The notes: generated from the letters alone by a model not told the origin. A DNA stretch of 64,000 bases from Gremmenia infestans (GCA_032629725.1 JAFEVB010000005.1:1178001-1242000), one strand, 5' to 3'; shown: positions 35,054 through 47,804, counted from the first letter of the stretch. Program-made: numbers and translations.

Positions 35054-35590
35054 ATGCGTCCCTCTATCCTCCTCTTAACCTGTCTCTCGCTCACAACTGC
35101 CCTTCCCTATTCAAACGAGCACACGAAACGCCATATGCGACATACGCATATCTCGACGACGGGGTTGAAAACACATTCTTCATCTAATGGAAACGTAAAT
35201 GGAAACGGGAATGGAAATGGGAAGGTGGATTTAAACCGGGATTCTGATAGGGATCTGGATCGGGATTCAGGTACGACGGTTTTGCATCATCATCAGCAGC
35301 AGGAGAATCTGGGTGGGGGGAAGGAAGCTAAGCGGGGTGGGGAGGAGCTGGATATGGTGTATGTGGATGTGAGTGGAAGTGGGAGGCTTAAGATTGCGCA
35401 TGTTGATATGCAACATGCAGTGGGCAATAAAGATGATGGGGGAGGAGGGGAGGATTTTGCGCACAAAAAGGAGGGAAGGGATAGTCGTGGGGAGGAGATG
35501 AAAAGTGGAAGTGAAAGTGGAAGTGGAAGTGGAGTGAGGAGGGGGATTTGGGATGTCGTGGAGGTGGTTAGGAGGGCTGTTAGGAAATAG
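35054..35590 (+). CDS. Small secreted His-rich hypothetical protein B
   Basis: Single exon, 178 residues, no recognised family. The signal peptide is MRPSILLLTCLSLTTALP, followed by TKRHMRHTH, where KR could be a Kex2 processing site. Low-complexity blocks follow: a GNGNGNGK run, alternating Asp/Arg (DRDLDRDSG), HHHQQQ, and Gly/Glu/Lys stretches. The end is a probable amphipathic helix (GIWDVVEVVRRAVRK). Order of parts (signal, His-rich, charged low-complexity, basic helix) resembles protein A 600 bp upstream, though sequence identity is low. It could be a fast-evolving secreted protein or effector-like factor; there is no direct evidence. Confidence 0.6.
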   Translation: MRPSILLLTCLSLTTALPYSNEHTKRHMRHTHISTTGLKTHSSSNGNVNGNGNGNGKVDLNRDSDRDLDRDSGTTVLHHHQQQENLGGGKEAKRGGEELDMVYVDVSGSGRLKIAHVDMQHAVGNKDDGGGGEDFAHKKEGRDSRGEEMKSGSESGSGSGVRRGIWDVVEVVRRAVRK

Positions 35591-36026
35591 CAGATGAAGA
35601 ACAAAGTGTAGAGACTTGGGATTAAGAGCGCGTGTTACTAGGGTATTAGGATTGGGAATAAAGAGCTGGTTGGATCTACGAGGCGAAGGTATAAGAGAAT
35701 GGATGAGTTTTAGGACTTGGAGTAAGTTTTCAGGAATGGGATTGTCAAAGAGAAAAAGAATAACGTAGGTAGCTTAGGTGGTGATTGACAAGTATCTACT
35801 TAATCTTGCGTAAACTCGGGATTTGTTATACGTGTTATATAGCAAGGTGTATGACCCTTTTCCGATATCAGGGGGTTAGTTACGTGAGCAAGATAATAAA
35901 ACTTTAGGTAGCAGACAGTCAGATAGTCTCTTAATTTAGTCTTCTATATCATGATTCTCTTTGATGTGTTTCCGTCTACTCATGACTAGCGTCATGGATA
36001 TTTATTGGGATGGCTTTGCGCCCTGA

Positions 36027-36910
36027 CCTACAGACGAATTACTCGAGATCCTTTCAAACCTCGATCCAGCAGATTAACACTCTGCAAAGTTACTTTCGCC
36101 TGCACCATCAAGCTCGACATTATCATCCAAGCAATTCTATTTAGAAGTGCTAGCATGTCATTAGACTCATGCTAGGAAGATTCTGCTACTGCAACTCGTC
36201 ACTTCCATGCGTTCCATCGAAGTTTCTACGGGTATGGAGAGACTCCGGCCATGGTGCACGCACTCAGTCTCTTTTAGACAGCAATTGGATTAGATGATTT
36301 GGATCTCCTTTCGAGTCATTCAAGGAGATGTCTCAGCCACAACAGGTGAAGTTCAAACTTACTGGACCTTAGAAACACCATTTTCGTGAAATTTTTCCTT
36401 TTTAGCCTTCACTCTTTGGCGTGAACAAGGAGACATAATTGTCACATCTTAGTGTTGAAGATTTGTCCTTGACGGGACAACATAGGGGTGATTATGCTCC
36501 AGCTGTAGCTCCTGGAAATCATAAAAGACCTTATATCTCCCCTATCAGCTTTGTCAACAGGGCCTCGTCCACTTTACAGGAATCTTTCACAACACACCTT
36601 GACTTTGGTTCCTAAAGTTTCTCCCCAAGAATCTTAATGATAGGAGTTTTACGGCACTTGAAGTTTCTCAATTGTGGAGTTCCAGGGGATCAAATCGACC
36701 TCTCAGAGTTTAGCCGCCCGAGTTTGATGCGAAATGTGCTTTCACACCTCAACATTGTCAGCATCATTTCATTACCAATAACTACGCTCTATCTGAATGA
36801 TAACAGACTTGGCAGGATCGGACACGATGGCTCACGACTTGATCTAAGTGGTTTCACGGCTCCGATTAGCATTGTCGCTTCAAACCGATCATCTTGGCGT
36901 GGTTTGTAAA
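36027..36910 (+). pseudogene. F-box protein relic
   Basis: At 36027 the frame reads PTDELLEILSNLDPAD, a clear F-box start, then hits TAA. One base away the text continues LTLCKVTFACTIKLDIIIQ, the expected second half of an F-box, so one base is missing at about 36074. Further stops follow. At 36637-36909 an open stretch reads HLKFLNCGVPGDQIDLSEF and LYLNDNRLGRIGHDGSRLDL, resembling the downstream repeat region of fungal F-box proteins. The gene is non-functional as read; F-box proteins normally recruit substrates to SCF ubiquitin ligases. Confidence 0.55.
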
Positions 36911-39198
36911 CTCCTACCTCAATCTGCCAAGATTTTGGGTAAGATTGCATTCTTCGTGTGATGCACCAAATATTTGATTATTCCTTCTCTCTGTGGCTCG
37001 TCTCAATCCAATGGCGTGAGTTGCAAATTTGGACCGGCTAATATGGACTGGCTAGTGCTACTGCCAGCTGGCGACATGTAGGTACTCAATGTTTCCGAGC
37101 TTAGACGATGTGACTAAAGGTGACTATACCTTCTGTCAGGGGCTGGGAAGGTCAAAGGGGTATAAAGCAATCTGGATAGGCATCAGCTTTAGGAGTTGCG
37201 ACGTGTATAGAGGATGGTTTCTAGATATAATCAGTGGGAATTGGGGTAAGGTTGATATGCATGTTATTTTGATACAAATATGTCAATTGTGGATCCTAGA
37301 GGATATAAAAATGGATTTAAACTTCCAAGCCGTATGCCTCAAGTAGTTCTTAATCCTTGATTAGTTGACGAAGTTTGACTGCTTGGTGCTCCGTGAAGTC
37401 TGATATCCAGTCGTAAAGAGTAAATTGCATACACGCATGAGCTTAATTCTTTCGCGAGGGAGGGCTGTGAGACGAGGATTCATGCGTGATGGAATCTTTT
37501 GTTCGGGGGATAAACTAGATTACTCCCTTTAATATAGTACAGAGAAAAAGCAGCTCTAATGCTATTATCCTTGCCTCTCGGGAACTTTTGAAGCTATCAC
37601 TCTGTCTTGACTGGGGTAATTCTTCATATAGGTGTTCGATCCATCTTGCTGGACGCAAGACGTTACTCCTGCTTTCTCGGAAAATGTTCTGAAATGGGAT
37701 AGAATAATGAAATATATCCCTATATAGACTACAGTGGAAATCCTTCCTTCAAAAAATCACTTCAAGAACAGTACGATAGTTTAGTCCGAGGCACGCATGG
37801 AAGTGAAAGAAGCAAAAAAACTGCAAAGACCGACATACTAATTCAACTCTAATCAACATTATGTTGAATGTCTTTTGATAAATGATCATGAAGCAGAATA
37901 TTAGATTTGGTAGTCAAATTGCGACTTTTACTGAAGTGGTTCGATCCTTTACTTCAGACAAGACCGAATTTCAAACTGATAATAGGGAAATTCCTGGGTT
38001 TCCGTGAGAGGCGCTCGAAACTATCCCCATCACGCTTTTTCAGCGGGGCAATCAACGGCTTTAACGGGAATTGCCCGCGAGATTTTCCCATCGACGTGGG
38101 GGAGTCGATCCGTCCCATCCTAGCGAAACAGTCAAAATTCGTTTCCGTCCACTTTGCTAAGCCTGTGCCTCTCTCGACTTTTCCTTCTAGGTTTTGATTG
38201 CCATTCTCAGTCATTACAAGCGAGAGGTCAATCAGTTGCGATAACCGACTTCGAATTTCCCCATTATTACTAAGTAGATTGCGTATGATGCATGTCTTGC
38301 TTGGAATTGGTTCTCACGTAACGTGCAAGCAAAATATGGCGAAGCGAAGCGAAGCGCTCAGGGGCGGACAACCTTGCATAAGCTGGAGCCTACTATTGTC
38401 AGTAGAAATAGCCCTATTCAGACCCCACGCCTCCTTGGGGACGCATATCCTCTAAAAATGTGGCTTTAATATTGATTACACGCCGAATTTATGCTCCTCG
38501 GATAACGTTCGTGGACTTCTCCTTATTACTATGAGTATTCTCTAACATGGTTCCTAAATCGGTCCTTTCGGAATTTTCAAGAATCAGATCTCTTCTCGTT
38601 CTAAAGTATAACAGAGATTCATGCAACGTTGCTTCCTCTATCTCTTGACAAATGCCATGAAGATATCGGGTTTAAAGCTTCGGGTTAAATAGAGATCCCG
38701 TTTTAACGGGGATCCCGAGAGACGCTATCAGCATGCATGGCATAGACCAATGCAGGGTCATCCGAGGCCTCAATGTAGACGCCCAATTAGATCCGACATT
38801 CCGGAAAGCGTCCACGCTATGTACCTTTACGAAAGGAGAATAAAACGACTTCATCGTAGCATCGCTTCATGAGGCTGTGGGCAAGGCTATGACAGTCTGT
38901 ACAAAGTATTCTGGCAGCTGTTGGCTGAATTGTCGTTGGAGGCTGCAAAGTGGAGCTAAGAGGCCTGAGCTCATCCCGATTTGGAGAGAGATTTAACGTT
39001 AAGGCTAGATAACACGCCAGAACTGCCGTAGGCCCGTCTTCTAGCGGGGAACGAGTTCCCTAGATCCCCTGGGCCTTAACGGATCCATCATTACGCGATA
39101 CTCCGTATACGTGATCGGATCGCAAAGACTGCTACGGAGTAGTGACACTTCTACTCCGTACTCGTACCCTGTCACGCCCCGGAATACGGTCCAGAAGC

Positions 39199-39465
39199 CT
39201 AGAGGAACGGCCCCCAGTTGTTCACCAGAGCATCTCGCAGATATTGATGCTGATGCTGGAAATTCCAAAATAATACTTCGTACTGTCGTCGAGGTCGCTC
39301 TGCATCGGCTGGCTTTTCAACGTGGTCTTTCAATGTGGCTTGAATTGGCTGCATGGCCCAGAACAGTTCCCTCCGCAGGTGCCGGGGATCGAACTGTGCC
39401 CCCATCCTATCTTCAAGGGGAGGAGGTGCAGATGCTGCCGCTGGCGTGAATCTGCTTCTGGACAT
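39199..39465 (-). CDS. Short hypothetical ORF
   Basis: An ATG-initiated 88-codon frame with protein-like composition (DPRHLRRELFWAMQPIQAT, YEVLFWNFQHQHQYLRDALV). I recognise no family, and no neighbouring exon could be joined. It may be a gene fragment or chance. Confidence 0.25.
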   Translation of the reverse strand: MSRSRFTPAAASAPPPLEDRMGAQFDPRHLRRELFWAMQPIQATLKDHVEKPADAERPRRQYEVLFWNFQHQHQYLRDALVNNWGPFL

Positions 39466-40384
39466 TATTCGATAAATGGCTGCGGGGCACTATTCCTATT
39501 GGCCAATAACACATTATCCCCTGTGTCCTTCCCACTCCTTCCACTCCATTACTGCTGATTAAAGCCTCAGAAGCGCCCAGATGTCATCGGCAATATCTGA
39601 AAGCTTGCCTGGGGCTATAAACACGGTACGGACTCCCTCACAGCGCAAAGGGGAATCTGCGGTGGGTGGGTGCTCTCCGTATGGCACTGTTTTATTGGCA
39701 GCCCAAAGGCCAGTCGTTCGCTGGATCGTATGCGCTAGGCCATGTCAAGCATGCCTGTTGACGGGTTCCTCCCGTTCTAGGACAGTGTCCGGCGGGCGGG
39801 ACAAGGTTCTCCCCATGCCTACAGCCCTCAACTGAATCATCCCTGCTGTTCAACGTCTTTTGATATCCTGCGGTATCCCAGTTTGATGATCGCCAGTGTT
39901 GTCCATCAGGTACGAATTTAGGCACTGGAGGAGCACACGCCCGCTGCCAATAACACCTTTGTCAACTTTCGGTATATGGGGCTATCGCAGATCCCGCGCC
40001 AACCATGTTCACTGATTTTCGACAGCAAAGACGCTGAAGCGTCAGAGCATTGCCGTTCGAGGCGGGGGACTAATGTGTAACGGGCCATGCCTCTAACCCG
40101 TCTTATTCTTAGACAGTGCGGAAGGACATTAAAGCCATGCCATGAGGCTTGTGGCCCCTCCAAAACTTTGGCCCCTTTGTGGTCCATGTCAGACCTCGCG
40201 AATCATAGCTTAGCTTCGATACCTAGCATAAGCTCGTACTTCTGCCTTCATTTAGCTTTTATCTTTCATACTCGATCTGATGGCATCTAGATCAGCATAA
40301 TCCCATGCTCTTCAAGCTTTGCGTTCCTTTCCATCTCTAATCCTCTAATCATTTCTGTGGCCTATTACCGGGAACAATTTTTCG

Positions 40385-42349
40385 ATGTCCAGGACTCTTT
40401 CAGTAACGATGGCAAATATCAAGCCAGAAGATTCAAATAATTCCATCTGGCAAGGCTACAGTCTCCAAGCACCAACATCGTCATCTTCTCATCCTCCAAT
40501 TTTCGAGCCCAACTTCACATCTCCAGTTCACTCGATTCCGTACCATGGGAGGCAAAAGAGCAGTTATCGTTCATTGGATATTCCCTCCATACATACGCGC
40601 CCACCACCTGGAGATGAAGGAAATGGGGTGATGACGGCTTCGCCGCCGAGCCTAAATACCCACCACAGTTACCCCTCGTTAAAAAGAGGATTCCAGAGTA
40701 GCGAAAATTTACCGTACGGAGAGAATGTACATAATTTCAGAGAGGAGATGCCAGTAGACCAAAAGCCCACCATGAACCAAGATCACAGGCTACTATCCTT
40801 TGCACGTCAGCCGGAAAAACACGCGATTGTCAATAGCCAAGGACGTGTGCAACAAATTGAGCTTGCAGCCCAGATCCATGGAATGTTTTTCCTCTCCGAA
40901 TTAGCAACACCGTCAAGCGAAAACGCCCTGGCGCAACCTGAACTAACCTGTTATCGCCGGAATCTCTTCCAGATTTCCGGGAATGTTACTATGCCACGAG
41001 GGCCGATATCTTTGATATCAGAGCGTGGTGACAGGATTCCCATCGTTTCCATGGAAGTTACCATCTCAGCGACCGAGTCCGTTGATGGACATGTTGTGAA
41101 ATTGATCGTAATTCCTTGGAAGACTCCTCCAGCAAATTCTCCCGAAGTTGGGCCTGGAACAGAACACGAACCAACACCAATACCTTTGGAGCCATTAGAA
41201 GATAACCATGATGGTAATGGCGAGTTCGCGGTGTATCCGATTGCTTACCGAAGGCTTCAATTCCGGATCGCAACGGCAAACAATGGTCGACGGAGGGAAC
41301 TCCAACAGCATTTCACCCTTCACTTGAATGTGGTTGGCATGCTTGCAAATGGAACCAAGACGAATGTGTGCGAGACTTCAACGGCTCCGATTGTGGTAAG
41401 AGGGCGAAGTCCTCGGAATTTTCAAGCAAGAAAGGAGATTCCTCTAGTAGGATCATCATCTTCTCGTGGCCAACCTCCGGAGCTACACGTTTCAACGACG
41501 AACATGCCTATTGGTATTCCTTCCGACGGGAAGGGAAAGTCAGCGAAACCTCAGACTCTTGAGCTTCCGCGATCACCGTTCACCTTCGATTCGGGAAACA
41601 TTCAGGGCTCTCCGTCTTTGACCCGTCAATCGTACGTTGAGATTCTTTCCTTCTTTTCCATAGTTGGCGCCCTCAAAAGCGGCCATTTTATACATTCGGC
41701 TGTGGTTTGTCAGTTAGCATGGAGCAAAGATTACTTTCCTTAATAAAGGTTACAGCTGACATGCAGTAGAACATACCCAGCATGGAGCGCATCGCATACA
41801 TCCGATCACACCAATATTCCCAGCACACCAAGTTATGGAAACCCTACAGCTGTCGGTCTTGAGAACTATCTCCAGGTCAATCAAACCACCACTGAGCTTC
41901 CGCACCCAAGCTCCCATTCGCCGACGGCTACTATGTCGGCTACCCAACCGCCACCCATACGACAACAGTATGCCTACCATCCTGCGTCAGCGCCAGTGGC
42001 TGGTGGGCCACCAATAAGGTTTATCGACAGCAATCCCCGACCGGCGAAGTCTCCTCGACATGCTGCCCCTCCAGAACTTCCATCCAACGCCCCCTATACC
42101 GATTACGGAACACGCTTTGCACCAGCTTACAGTGGACCACCTGAGCCAATGCCTCCAAGGAATCCCGATTATTTTCCCAACCCTGTGTCTTTGCCAACTA
42201 GTTGGACAACGGCGACAGAGACGGCGGGTATATATGGGACTTCAAGCCAAACGAACAACGGCCAGCAGCACTACGACTTTCCTGGTGAGCCACAGTACGT
42301 AAAAAACGAGAACAATACACAAACGCACTACACCTGGAACGCAGCGTAA
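40385..42349 (+). CDS. vib-1: NDT80/PhoG-family transcription factor VIB-1/XprG homologue
   Basis: Nuclear p53-like regulator. Two exons, 40385-41631 and 41770-42349 (138-nt intron), give 608 residues; a second in-frame ATG at 40409 (MANIKPED) may be the real start. After a Ser/Pro-rich N-terminus, the NDT80 DNA-binding domain spans roughly residues 155-350. It includes ELAAQIHGMFFLSELATP, TCYRRNLFQISGNVTMPRG, SATESVDGHVVKLIVIPWK, YRRLQFRIATANNGRRREL, LHLNVVGMLANGTK and TAPIVVRGRSPRNFQARKE, near-identical to what I know of VIB-1/XprG. The C-terminus is Pro/Thr/Tyr-rich and probably the activation region. In Neurospora VIB-1 controls heterokaryon incompatibility, extracellular proteases and carbon repression; in Aspergillus XprG controls proteases and starvation response. 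The unusually conserved domain makes this call secure. Confidence 0.95.
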
Positions 42350-42999
42350 GGAGAGGGCTCCGTCAACCTTCCCAGATGCAGTTTTAATGCAGCAGATATT
42401 TCCATGAATGACGACGACAAACAGGAACAGCAGGCCTTCTAACTACACGAATTGAATTCCACGACATGAGCATCTTTGCATATCAAGACAGGCGCACTTT
42501 CCTTCAAGATTTCTACTTCCTGATGTACAGTGTATTGTAAAACCCTGGGTGTTTGCGGGTGCAGGCAGAGAGGAAGATTGACACAAAATTTGATATAATC
42601 TCATATAAGGCAGGATGGATTTTTGGGAACACAGCACACAGCGCACATATATGAAAGCAGAGGCAGGCGCAGCAAGGAGGAAAAGCACGATACCCTACCG
42701 CATATAAATACTGTCATTTTTGAATATGAAATATACACCCCGCCTTGTTTTGCCCCACATACCTCACATTCCCTTACCTTACCTACCTTACCATTGCTAA
42801 ATTATGGCGATGTTACGCTGTAGTTACAAAGGCGGGGGCGGGGAAAGTTTACATAAAATGCGCGCGTTTCGGGTAGGTCCCGGTTCCCGTAACCTTATTT
42901 TAAGCTCCACTCGGGTAACTACGGAAATAATCTCCGTCCACTTTTTGAACTTCACCATAATTCTCTCCACCGCCAGTATGCGCCTCAACTTATAACACA
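42350..42999. other. Intergenic spacer
   Basis: Holds the vib-1 3' UTR and the promoter of the DUF2011 gene. Repeated acctta/ttacct tracts occur at 42771-42792. No gene is seen. Confidence 0.45.
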
Positions 43000-43879
43000 A
43001 TGTTCGACCTCCCTGATGCAAAGCGGTACGTATGAATCTTGTCTATACGTGTCTATACGTGTCTATACAAGCTCTTGCTAACCTATATACTCTAGTGTTC
43101 GCCGCAGTGATCTCTACGCCCGCTCTCAAGGCTCCCCAACGCCCTCAGAACCAGACCCAGAGCTCGAAGCTCAACTACAAGCTCGGCTTGCTTCTCTCTA
43201 CGGCTCCGCATTCGACACGCCTGCCAGTACTTCAACTCCTAAGCCATTGATCGCCCCCAATGGCAAGTCACAGCCGGATACAGAAGTTGAGGATGAACCG
43301 CCAGAATTCGAGTTTCGACTATTTTCATCTGGAAACAATGACGAGGCGGCACCTCAGACAATAGTCCTCGAGGCTGAGGAAGAGGAGCCTGGCGAAGGTG
43401 GCTTTCTGCGTAAGAGGGACTTGGCATATTATTTTGCGGAGAAAGCGGTTGGTGAGCAGAAACGGCAATTTGAGAGCGCGGCTCTGAGTGGTGAAGAGAT
43501 ACTGAATCTGGCGAAACGAAGAGCGTGGGGATTGGAAGTCCCATGGCGAGTAACAGTTCTCAAGACAACTGTAAAGTCGAAGACTGCCGGCGGTGCTGCA
43601 GACAAGATAGTTGCGGCTGGAGTAGGGGATGAGATAACGCGAAAAAGGCCTGGGAAGAAGAGTAGAATCATATTGCGACAGAAGAAAAAGAAACGAGATG
43701 CATTTGAAGAGAAGGAGAGGAGGGACAAAGAGCTGAAGGATGAGACTGAGCGAGAGAAGAGGACGAGACGAAATCGGGAGAAGAAGGTCAAGAAGAAGAT
43801 GAAGGAGAAAGCGAAGAAGGCCGAGGGGGCTGGAATAGAGGTTGGCGATGGCTCTGTTGCCTCTTCTGGTGATGATTAG
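43000..43879 (+). CDS. DUF2011-family protein
   Basis: Two exons, 43000-43025 and 43096-43879 (70-nt intron), 269 residues. The 26-nt first exon encodes MFDLPDAK plus part of an Arg codon; the join gives KRVRRSDLYARSQGS, the characteristic N-terminus of fungal DUF2011 (PF09428) proteins. The middle carries FEFRLFSS and FLRKRDLAYYFAEKA, and the Lys/Arg/Glu-rich C-terminal third (RKRPGKKSRIIL, then KKVKKKMKEKAKK) is helical and looks like a nuclear/nucleolar localisation region. The molecular function is unknown. The intron contains three tandem copies of gtgtctatac-like repeats, just after the donor. Confidence 0.85.
43039..43070. repeat. Three 10-bp tandem units inside an intron
   Basis: The unit (g)tgtctatac is read three times in a row within the intron of the DUF2011 gene. 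It does not touch the splice sites. Confidence 0.7.
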
Positions 43880-44441
43880 GGAGGAACTGCCTCAGCCAAG
43901 GAAATACAGAGAGGTCCCTGCAAGCTTTCATCCTTGAGTCTTGACTCATTTGCCTACTTTGACTTTGCCTTGCTATTGCGTTAACGATGCACCAGCCATC
44001 AATTCTCTATCTTCTTGTGCTAACACCAAGCGATGTCTGACAATGACAAATTGAATCTTAACATCTTTCAAAACCCAATCCTGCAGTGAATAATATCATG
44101 GGAGGCTACGCGCCCTGCCTGGTCTTCAAATTTTGTCATCCTGCGAACTGCGACCTCCACCAAACCAACCACCAACGAGCAGTTACTGTCTATCCTCATA
44201 GCCAGTTCTCGCCACTGGCCCTCAACGCTTCCCCCATCTGGGGGTCAGATTTACTATTGTCTGCCTACCATCTGAGAAGCTTTCCCGACGTCGACTCTGT
44301 ACAAAAGGTCACACATCCGGACCCTGTCAATTGTAGTACGACTTTACAAGCCAGATTCGAGCTTAATAAGAACCATCAAAGCCTTTGCCGGTACATTCCT
44401 ACTCGTCCACCGCACTCATCGTAGCCAGCTCTTCACCCAAT
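43880..44441. other. Intergenic spacer
   Basis: About 560 bp; terminator of the DUF2011 gene and promoter of the coiled-coil gene. No gene is seen. Confidence 0.45.
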
Positions 44442-47174
44442 ATGCCGAGTCGAAACCCTTCATCCAGCGAAGCGGTAGAAAGCACAGAATACGACCGAAC
44501 ATGTCACTCCAACATCAAAGATGACCCAGTTGAACTTTTGGAAGGTGTAACACGTATTTCAGAGATCTTCCCCTGGAATAAAGCGCTCGCCCTCAACGAA
44601 GAAAACTTGCGCTACTTTCACGCATTGCTATATTGTGTAATCCAATTTCTCGCGATACCCAAAAGGCTTCTGTCAAGGCACTTGCGTGAGGCTTTGAGGA
44701 AGACATTCCTCCCTTTGGGAATTGCGAGAGAAGGCGAGTTGCTCGTGTACCTGGCCATTCCTGAGGTTCGCGCCGTAAAGCAAATGCTGGACCACGCAAA
44801 AATAGCTCTTGTCAAAGCGATCGAAGTAGGTACTCTAGCGAGCAATTTATGGAACTAGCTGACGTTCATACAGGTAATGTACTCCGAATTACAGGGCCCC
44901 AGCTCTCCACCTGAATCCCCGTCGGTCAATGGATCTTCGTCCTTCATACCAAATTTCGACCAAGCTGCCGTGGAAGAAGTTCAAGGTCTACCTACAGAAG
45001 ATCCAACGAAGCTCTTGCAACTAGTCAGAGGCATGCTCTCAGTCTTCGTGGCAGGTGGAACAAGCGTTGTATCAGCGGAAAGGATACTCTTTTTGAACGT
45101 GGGCCTTCACGCTATGCTTTGGATGGCTCCGAGCAGGGTTCCCAAGCATTTGGAGGAGGTTTTAGATAAGATTTATCAGCATACAGAAAGCCAATCGCAG
45201 GAGTCGGTGATCTTTGATGTTGCGCAGACAAGCGCTGCAAGGTGGCTCCTAAGAGTGTGGGAGGACACTCTCACGATGATCATAGCTGTAAGCGCTCCAA
45301 ATTCCAACGATAGTCATTCTAAGCTGACTTGAATATAGGAACAGCTAGCTACTACGGAGCCTATAGATTCTTTTCCTAGCTCCCCGTCGCTCCATGACTC
45401 AAGTCAATCACGCCCGCCTAGTAGTCAAAGCCCTAGCACCCATTCTTCCAAGGTAGACCTAGGCGGTGGTCTGGGTAAATCAAAGGATATCTCCAGTTCG
45501 ACCAAAAATAGAGATGTATATCTAGAAGCAGGCGGTTGTGATCAGCCGAATGGGAGCAGTTGTGAGAAGCCCGACACATCGCATCCCCGAGCTCGAGATT
45601 TAGTTCAGCCTCCGCGCCCCAATCCATTATCTGAAAGCAACGAAACACTCATTCCACGAGCCGACGTGTCTTCAGCATCTGCGAAACAAGGTTCCCTCGT
45701 TTCTCCAACGATGTCAAGATCTACGGAGGAACCCTTCGACTTCAGTAACATCGTAGGAAGTCCATCGCTGCCTAGTTCTGGTCATAGCTCTTCAGATGCC
45801 CTAACCAATCTCGAGGATAAGATGAAGCTTTTAACACGAGGAATGGCGGTGATAAAACAACAAATGCCGAAACAGGGTGCATATTCGGGGATGCCGCTGC
45901 CAGGAAAGTCCGACGAAAATAATGGCTCAAGGATGGCAACCACCCAACTAGCATCCCGGCCCAAAGCCGTCGACAATGTAAACACAAACTTTACGCCTTC
46001 AGTTGCTGCTGCAAAAGACGCTTCTGTGAATCTCCCTGCGGACGCGGCCCCGAATAATATTCATACGACGCCTGAGAAAGACGACGACCTGGTCAGAACC
46101 GTCAAATTGCAGAGTCTCCTAGCAAAACGCAAAGATTACAAATTACTAGCGAAGAAATTATCCACGCAAGTCTCGGAACTTGACACGTCCTTGCAAACCA
46201 ATAAAGCAGAGCAAATTATTGAAGTCGATTACCGAGAAAGCCTAAAAGTCAAGACTCATCTCCTTAAAGAATGTCTTGTTAGAAAGGAAAATGAACTTGT
46301 CGACCGGGCAACGAAGCTCAAGGCTCAAACCGAAATGAGCTGTATATTAGCAGACGACAACACTACCATGCGAACCACGCTTGATACCACAAAGAAGGAG
46401 CTAACTGCCAAGAAAAACGAATTCTCGCATATGGTTAAGAAAGCAGATCATGTAAGGAACATGAATCAACGCCTCGGAGAGAAACTTTTCGCCAAGGAAA
46501 AGCAACTCAGCGATCGAAACGCCGAATGGATCAAAGCCATCAAACCCTATCAAGAAGGGCAAAAACAAGCTGAACAGGCTGCGAAAGGTAAAGATGCGCT
46601 GGTTGAAGCCGCGAATGCGGAAAATGAGCAGACCAAGATGGATTTGGCGCAGTTCAAGAAAGATGGCAAAGACATGATCATCAAGAGCCGGCAGAAACTG
46701 GAGGAGATGCGCTTAGAGCGAGGGACTAACCACCTCGAACTCACAGCTGCCATCGCCGACAGAAGCCACGCCGAAGGTAAAGTCGCCGGTTTAGAAGCTG
46801 ATAAAATTAACCTCCAAGAAGAGCTGGAGAGTTTAGAAGTAGAAAGCGCACTCGTGCGAGCAGAGAATTCACGTCTCTTGGCACAGAGGACAAATCCTCA
46901 GGCAGAGCAAGACCGGGTAGCAAAAGCTGTTCGGGACGCCGTTGCGGCCAAGGAGGTTGAGCTTCAGAGGAGGTTTACCGATTTGGAGACCGAGTTGGAG
47001 ATTGCTAGGCTTTGGGCTGCCAATGCTGATGAACAGATCCGGAGGTATTCCCGCGAGGGCTTGGAGCAGAAGACGAAGATTTCTATGCTTGAGCAACGAC
47101 TTTTGACTCGATGGAATAAATTCAACAAAGATGACGATTCTGCGAGTGATGAAACGACTGAAACGATTGAATGA
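44442..47174 (+). CDS. Long coiled-coil hypothetical protein 1
   Basis: Three exons, 44442-44825, 44874-45287 and 45339-47174, with introns of 48 and 51 nt all in phase 0; 877 residues. The first ATG of the frame is at 44442 (MPSRNPSSSEAVE). The N-terminal 280 residues are mostly helical, in two parts (VELLEGVTRISEIFPWNKAL...; TKLLQLVRGMLSVFVAGGTS...). Then follows a Ser/Pro-rich disordered linker and a coiled coil of about 370 residues rich in Glu, Lys, Gln and Ala. A block near the end, RTNPQAEQDRVAKAVRDAV, matches the convergent gene at 47805. No known family. Structural or scaffold function is inferred from composition only. Confidence 0.8.
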
Positions 47175-47804
47175 ATGTTCGAGGCAGTATTTGTTGCTGT
47201 TAAATCTTTTAGAGTCAGTCAGCGGGGGCATACAGTTGGATAAGGATGGGATGATTTTGGATGCCCGTGTTTTTGGCCCTGGATGACTTGGAAATGTCGC
47301 TGTTAGATACCAGGTAGTTTTGACATGCTGCACGCAAGGATATCAGCGGTCTCTAGCCTTATCTATTCGTATATCTAGTTGTCTCTCAAGGTTAGCCTCT
47401 GTGTTGCAGCTTCAAGCGCATGCGCAAACCGTGCATTATTTTCGTTTCCAGTTTCGTCTAACTGCTTTATGTTAAGATTTTACTATGAGTGCTCCTTCTG
47501 CGTAGACTTTAGTTTTCATGTGATACATACACTAAACAGAATGCTACATGGGAGCATATGGAGGGTTCCTCTCGTTAAGTTTTGGATTACTACTGACTGA
47601 TTGTGGCGAATTCAGTAGCCATGACGCAATTCTCATTATTTAATGATTTATGGACATTTTCACTATTTTCATTACAGTAACAGTCAATCTTACTTCCCCA
47701 ATCAGTTCCTTTTTCTCGCCCGAAACCCAGAATGCTACCACACCAGTCATACTCAGATTTCGAATAAGTCATACCATTATACTTCCTCCGCGATGCTCAA
47801 GAAT
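47175..47804. other. Convergent spacer
   Basis: About 630 bp between the 3' ends of the two coiled-coil genes. T-rich, no gene seen. Confidence 0.5.

Larger units (their letters stand above)
35591..40384. other. Gene-poor region of about 4.8 kb
   Basis: It contains an F-box relic (36027-36910), a short possible ORF (39199-39465, minus) and a cluster of three tacggagta/tactccgta copies (39099, 39133, 39152). Most of the rest is AT-rich with many stops in all frames. No intact gene is seen. Confidence 0.5.

Noticed and set aside
38690..38725. Short hairpin gatcccgttttaacggggatc considered as an RNA gene arm
   Set aside because: Isolated stem; no tRNA-like loops or box elements found around it.
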